Source: Campylobacter sp. (GTDB lineage: Bacteria > Campylobacterota > Campylobacteria > Campylobacterales > Campylobacteraceae). Taken from it: DNA of 9,317 nt. The DNA lies in the NCBI GenBank assembly GCA_021203945.1, contig JAJQAF010000149.1:1-9317 (forward strand). The letters are read 5' to 3'. Positions 6,260 through 9,317 of this stretch are shown one piece after another. A model generated the notes under the pieces. It was not told the origin of the DNA and searched no databases. It worked only from the letters and a program-made list of their open reading frames with translations. Numbering within the stretch: the first letter of the stretch is position 1; the number at the start of each line of letters is the position of its first letter. The position numbers and the translations under genes are program-made.

Positions 6260-6679
6260 CTACTTAGCAACGTCGCCTTTTAGTGCGACGCCTACCATTA
6301 TGGAGCCGACGGCGCATTCAAATTCCGTTTTGCTATCAAAGGTATTTTTCTTAAAATAACTGACTAAATTTACCGCTCTTTTTCCGCCCTCTTTTTTTAC
6401 GCGCTCGGCAAATGTTATAAGTGCCGAAATAAACGCCCTTTGGCAAGCTGCGGTGTCGTCTTTACCGACGGCGTTTGCTTTTTTGTTTGCGACTAAATCT
6501 TTATGTATGAAGTTGCCTTTCGTTCCGCTTCCAAACGAAAATTTAACGCCGCTATCAAGTTTTTCCTTAGCAAGATCCGAATTTAACGCATCTGCAATGG
6601 ATAGATGAAGCATATCGTTTTTTGCATTTGCGGCAACGCATAATGCACCAAGCGCCAATACGGCAATAATTTTTTTCAT
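6260..6679 (-). CDS. Small exported protein of unknown function inside the polyene operon
   Basis: A 139-residue protein with a clear Sec signal peptide (MKKIIAVLALGALCVAANA, likely cleaved after ANA at 19), giving a periplasmic mature protein of about 120 residues. The mature part has two cysteines, C79 (DTAACQRAF) and C122 (TEFECAVG), which could form a disulfide, and a patterned core with EGGKRAVNLVSYFKK (97-111) and GSIMVGVALKG (125-135). I recognise this as a widespread family of small secreted proteins, some of which are misannotated as 'excinuclease ATPase subunit'; no nucleotide-binding motif is present. The start is firm: AAAGGA lies 5 bases upstream. It is the only gene here with true spacers on both sides (9 and 5 bases). 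A role in the periplasmic handling of the pigment is conceivable but unproven. Confidence 0.8.
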   Translation of the reverse strand: MKKIIAVLALGALCVAANAKNDMLHLSIADALNSDLAKEKLDSGVKFSFGSGTKGNFIHKDLVANKKANAVGKDDTAACQRAFISALITFAERVKKEGGKRAVNLVSYFKKNTFDSKTEFECAVGSIMVGVALKGDVAK

Positions 6680-6684
6680 TTTTT

Positions 6685-6690
6685 TCCTTT
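6685..6690 (-). promoter_or_regulatory. Ribosome binding site of the small exported protein
   Basis: AAAGGA on the minus strand begins within the TAA stop of the ketosynthase gene and ends 5 bases before the ATG at 6679. It supports the start that gives a complete signal peptide. Confidence 0.55.
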
Positions 6691-7909
6691 AAATTTGATT
6701 TGCTTTTTTAAATATCAAGCTCGTATTAACCCCGCCGAAAGCGAAGTTGTTGCTCATAACGTAATCCGTCGTTATATCCGTTTTTTGCGTTAAATAATTA
6801 AGCTTTGCACACTGCGGATCAACGCTGTTTAAATTTAACGTCGGGTAAAATTCTCCCTCGTTCATCATAAAAATACCGACTATCGCTTCAAGCGCACCAC
6901 ACGCTCCAAGCGTATGTCCCACATGTCCTTTTAGAGAACTGATAGCGACATTATCGCCGAAAAGATCGTTTGTAGCTATGCTTTCGGCTATATCGCCGTG
7001 CTTTGTCGCCGTTGCGTGAGCGTTTATATATTTTATATCGTCGGGTAAAATTTTAGCGTCTTTTATCGCCAGCTCCATAGCCTCTTTCATAGTCGGCGCA
7101 TTCGGTCTGGTGATATGCGTTCCGTCGCAAGTTGAGCCGAATCCTACGACTTCGGCTATCGCTTTAGCACCGCGCCTTTTAACGCTAGTTTCGCTCTCAA
7201 GTATCACGTAAGCGCCGCCTTCTCCTAAAACCAATCCGTCTCTACCGTCGTCAAACGGTGCGGGCACGGTCTTTGGCGCATTGTTTTTCGTGCTGGTAGC
7301 GTAAAGCGTGTCAAATACATATGCCTCGCTTACGCAAAGCTCTTCCGCTCCGCCCGCTATCATCGCCTCGCACATACCGTATTTAATGCTCTCATAAGCA
7401 TAACCTATCGCATGAGAAGCCGACGTGCAAGCGCTGGAAGTCGGGATAATGCGTCCGGTAAGCTTATAAAATAGAGCGATATTTGCCGCCGTTGTGTGCG
7501 GCATCATCTTTATATACGTGTTTGCGTTCGCATCGCTTTCACCTTGCAAAATAAGCTTTGCCATTGAAGCGATAGCATCGGTGCTACCGGTGCTAGAACC
7601 GCTTGCAACGCCGAATTTTAAAATTTCATCGTCGCGAAATCCGGCATTTTTTATAGCAAGTCCCGCCGCCTCAACGGCATACTGAGAAACCCTACCAAGA
7701 CTCCTAAGCTGCTTTCTATCCCACTCTTTGGGCGGAGTATAGCCGTCAATAGGGGCGGCGAGCTTTGTCGTAAGGTCTTTATAGCACTCCCATTCGCTCA
7801 TATATCTGACCGCGCTATTTGAGCTTTGCAAATTTGCCTTAAACTCTCGCCAACTCTTACCAAACGCGCTTACAAAACCGTAACCGGTTACAAATACCCT
7901 ATTTAACAT
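6689..7909 (-). CDS. apeR: Beta-ketoacyl-ACP synthase, complete Cys-His-His (ApeR-like)
   Basis: A 406-residue FabF-type ketosynthase of normal length with both thiolase halves. The nucleophile is C161 in SSACTSASHA, the active-site histidines are H298 (NAHATATKHGD) and H332 (LKGHVGHTLGACGA), K327 is the conserved lysine, and the C-terminal glycine loop is NNFAFGGVNTS (387-396). It should catalyse decarboxylative condensation of malonyl-ACP with an acyl or aryl-acyl thioester in the cytoplasm. It follows the dehydratase and reductase genes, as ApeR does in reference clusters, and is distinct from the ketosynthase whose tail lies at 9043-9317. In studied systems ApeR is proposed to act in early or accessory condensations, with ApeO-ApeC doing the main extension. 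The ATG overlaps the reductase gene by 7 bases. Base composition is richer in G+C than in the second half of the operon. Confidence 0.93.
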   Translation of the reverse strand: MLNRVFVTGYGFVSAFGKSWREFKANLQSSNSAVRYMSEWECYKDLTTKLAAPIDGYTPPKEWDRKQLRSLGRVSQYAVEAAGLAIKNAGFRDDEILKFGVASGSSTGSTDAIASMAKLILQGESDANANTYIKMMPHTTAANIALFYKLTGRIIPTSSACTSASHAIGYAYESIKYGMCEAMIAGGAEELCVSEAYVFDTLYATSTKNNAPKTVPAPFDDGRDGLVLGEGGAYVILESETSVKRRGAKAIAEVVGFGSTCDGTHITRPNAPTMKEAMELAIKDAKILPDDIKYINAHATATKHGDIAESIATNDLFGDNVAISSLKGHVGHTLGACGALEAIVGIFMMNEGEFYPTLNLNSVDPQCAKLNYLTQKTDITTDYVMSNNFAFGGVNTSLIFKKANQI

Positions 7910-8622
7910 AATCCGCCGTTTACGCCTATAATCTGTCTTGTAATATAACTTGCTCCGTCGCTTAGTAAAAACTTAACCACGCTGGCGACTTCTTCCACTC
8001 TGCCCGCTCGCTTAGCCGGAACGGAAAATTTTATAAAATCTTCGTTTATCTCGCTTGTCATATCGGTTTGTATGACCCCGCAAGCGACTGAATTTACCGT
8101 GATATTTCTACTTGCAAGCTCAACGGCTAGGCTCTTTACCGCCCCGTCAAGTCCCGCTTTGCTCGCCGCATAATTGCTTTGACCGCGGTTTCCGATGACT
8201 CCGCTAACGGAACTAATGGCAACCACTCTACCGGGCTTTTTCGTGCGGATAAGCGGCATAAGAGCCGGATTTAAAACGTTGTAAAAGCTATTTAAATTTA
8301 CGTCTATTACGCCTTTCCATTCGTTTTCGCCAAGTGCGACGAAAGTATTGTCCGAAGTTATGCCCGCATTTAGGATAATAGCGTAGTAAGCGCCGTTTTT
8401 ATCAATATCCGCACCGATTTTTTCTCTTGCTTGCGCGGTATTTGAAACGTCAAAGATAAGCTCCGAGCTAAAATTCTCTCCAAGCTCGTCTTTTAGGCTG
8501 TTTAGCTCATCGCTTTTACGCCTTGCGTTACAAGCTATTTTATACCCCGCCTTTGCCAAAGTAGTCGCTATGCCTCGCCCTATACCGCGAGCGCAACCCG
8601 TTACAAGCACTCTTTTATCCAT
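7903..8622 (-). CDS. apeQ: 3-oxoacyl-ACP reductase, FabG-type SDR (ApeQ-like)
   Basis: A 239-residue short-chain dehydrogenase/reductase of classical FabG length. The Rossmann motif VTGCARGIGRG (7-17) binds NADP(H), and NAGIT lies at 85-89. The catalytic set is S138 (AISSVSG), Y151 and K155 (SNYAASKAG), with N109 in the position of the conserved asparagine. The enzyme would reduce each 3-ketoacyl-ACP to the 3-hydroxy form before dehydration, giving the conjugated chain. It is flanked by a dehydratase and a ketosynthase, so polyene biosynthesis is much more likely than primary fatty acid synthesis. The ATG overlaps the dehydratase gene by 8 bases, and GGAG lies 7 bases upstream, so the start is well supported. 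Confidence 0.94.
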   Translation of the reverse strand: MDKRVLVTGCARGIGRGIATTLAKAGYKIACNARRKSDELNSLKDELGENFSSELIFDVSNTAQAREKIGADIDKNGAYYAIILNAGITSDNTFVALGENEWKGVIDVNLNSFYNVLNPALMPLIRTKKPGRVVAISSVSGVIGNRGQSNYAASKAGLDGAVKSLAVELASRNITVNSVACGVIQTDMTSEINEDFIKFSVPAKRAGRVEEVASVVKFLLSDGASYITRQIIGVNGGLC

Positions 8623-9046
8623 TTTTCATCTCCAAAAACATCTCTTTACCGGGGCTTAAAACGCTAAGTCCGGCTCTTGCCGCGACTTTTTCATTAACTA
8701 AAATTTCGCTATCCCAAACCCCAAAACCGCTCTCATCTTGCATTGATACGCAAGAGTTTATAATAAGCGTTGTTCCTACGGTTAGATAAGGCACAAAAAT
8801 TTCAAATTCCCTAACGCCTATCAAAAACCCGACGGTATGGTCATCTTTTGCGTATAAGCCCTTAAACGCCCCGAGGCTTTGCGCCATGATCTCAACAGCT
8901 TTATACGTGTAAAAAACGCCGTCGTCTAAAAACGCATTGTCGGATTTTATCAAGCTTTTTACGCTTATAGAGTTTTCATCGTGGCTTAATATCTCGTCTA
9001 TTAGCACCATTTTGCCGCTATGAGGTAGTTTTATTATGCTTTTCAT
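8615..9046 (-). CDS. apeP: 3-hydroxyacyl-ACP dehydratase, hot-dog fold (ApeP-like)
   Basis: A 143-residue hot-dog protein. The N-terminal LPHSGKMVLIDEI (7-19) carries the conserved histidine H9, and KAVEIMAQSLGAFKG (49-63) forms the central helix with E52; together they are the His/Glu pair expected for this branch of FabZ/FabA-like dehydratases. It should remove water from 3-hydroxyacyl-ACP intermediates to form trans double bonds. It is the ApeP-type protein, following the ApeO ketosynthase and preceding the ketoreductase. A second dehydratase domain is fused to the ligase further downstream, so the pathway has two, as in reference clusters with ApeI and ApeP. The ATG overlaps the stop of the upstream ketosynthase gene as ATGA. 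Confidence 0.87.
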   Translation of the reverse strand: MKSIIKLPHSGKMVLIDEILSHDENSISVKSLIKSDNAFLDDGVFYTYKAVEIMAQSLGAFKGLYAKDDHTVGFLIGVREFEIFVPYLTVGTTLIINSCVSMQDESGFGVWDSEILVNEKVAARAGLSVLSPGKEMFLEMKNG

Positions 9047-9317
9047 ACGCGTCCGATTATCATACCGGCGTTATCTCCGCCAAATGCAAACGATAAATTC
9101 AGGCAATTTTTTATCTCTTTTTTAAAGCTCTTTACAGCCAAATTTATCTTTGGTAAAGCATCGTCCGATTCATTTAAAATTTGCATAGGAACTACGCCGT
9201 TTTTCATCGCAAGCACGCACATAGCGGCTTCAACTGCCCCGGCAGCCCCTAGCGTATGACCGATATTCGCCTTAATGCCGCTAGCAGAAACGTCTTTAAG
9301 CGTTGCATTTATAGCGG
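9043..9317 (-). CDS. apeO: Beta-ketoacyl-ACP synthase, C-terminal 90 residues only (ApeO-like)
   Basis: This ORF enters from the window edge (first full codon at 9315) and ends with TGA at 9045-9043. The visible 90 residues contain IKANIGHTLGAAGAVEAAM, with the second active-site histidine of ketosynthases in GHTLGAAGA, and LSFAFGGDNAG near the C-terminus, the conserved glycine loop. The catalytic cysteine and first histidine lie outside the window. Position immediately before the dehydratase and reductase genes matches ApeO, the extending ketosynthase of aryl polyene synthases that pairs with the cysteine-less ApeC subunit. The C-terminal GDNAG differs from the GGVNTS of the complete ketosynthase in the same operon, so the two are clearly separate paralogues. 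The stop overlaps the next start by 4 bases. Confidence 0.85.
   Translation of the reverse strand, partial: AINATLKDVSASGIKANIGHTLGAAGAVEAAMCVLAMKNGVVPMQILNESDDALPKINLAVKSFKKEIKNCLNLSFAFGGDNAGMIIGRV

Noticed and set aside
5959..6267. A 102-residue open frame on the plus strand.
   Set aside because: It is a shadow of the ApeC-like gene on the opposite strand, with no motif and no ribosome site that I could support.
6260..6679. Lipoprotein interpretation of the small exported protein, using C14 in its signal peptide.
   Set aside because: The residues before the cysteine (LGAL) are a poor lipobox, with Leu directly before Cys, while ANA at 17-19 is a good signal peptidase I site.
6689..9317. 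Primary fatty acid synthesis (fabF/fabG/fabZ) as the identity of the ketosynthase-reductase-dehydratase block.
   Set aside because: The block continues without a break into a cysteine-less ketosynthase partner, two carriers, an aryl-acid type ligase, lipid acyltransferases and a LolA-like gene, a combination typical of aryl polyene clusters and not of fatty acid operons.
1..9317. Promoters, terminators, tRNAs, insertion sequences and CRISPR arrays.
   Set aside because: No non-coding stretch exceeds 10 bases, and no repeat array, transposase frame or hairpin followed by a T run was found between genes. The AT-rich runs seen are within coding sequence.

Overview
The window is one strand-uniform, gapless stretch of an aryl polyene (APE) type biosynthetic operon. 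All genes read on the minus strand, so the first gene transcribed lies at the high-coordinate end and the last at coordinate 1. The host looks like an AT-rich Campylobacterota member, probably Campylobacter-like. This rests on heavy use of ATA, AAA, TTA and TTT codons, runs such as TTTTAAAATTTT, and very tight gene packing. It is an inference from composition, not from a marker gene.

Layout in order of transcription: the last 90 residues of a ketosynthase (ApeO-like, 9317-9043); a hot-dog dehydratase (ApeP-like); a FabG-type ketoreductase (ApeQ-like); a complete Cys-His-His ketosynthase (ApeR-like); a small exported protein of unknown role with a signal peptide; a 206-residue ketosynthase-like protein without the catalytic cysteine (ApeC-like chain length factor); a PlsC-type acyltransferase (ApeD-like); two acyl carrier proteins (ApeE- and ApeF-like); a polytopic membrane protein (ApeG-like); an adenylating ligase fused to a hot-dog dehydratase (ApeH+ApeI); a family 2 glycosyltransferase and an LpxL/HtrB-type acyltransferase (the two halves of ApeJ, as separate genes); a 4HBT-type thioesterase (ApeK-like); and the start of a LolA-like periplasmic carrier (ApeL-like, cut at coordinate 1).

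The inferred chemistry is as follows. The ligase activates an aromatic acid and loads it on a carrier protein. The ketosynthases, with the cysteine-less partner, extend it with C2 units. The ketoreductase and dehydratases turn each unit into a trans double bond, giving a conjugated aryl polyene. The acyltransferases, glycosyltransferase, thioesterase and LolA-like protein would then attach the polyene to a lipid or sugar anchor and move it to the outer membrane. The MMPL exporter and small lipoprotein usual in such clusters are not in the window and may lie past coordinate 1. The operon start, promoter and source of the aromatic starter are also outside.

Almost every junction is an overlap of 1 to about 50 bases. 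The only real spacers (9 and 5 bases) flank the small exported protein. No RNA gene, mobile element, CRISPR array, terminator or promoter was seen, and no stretch longer than 10 bases is non-coding. The main points of interest are the ligase-dehydratase fusion, the split ApeJ, the exported protein inside the PKS operon, and a gene order that looks circularly permuted relative to the reference A-to-R order.
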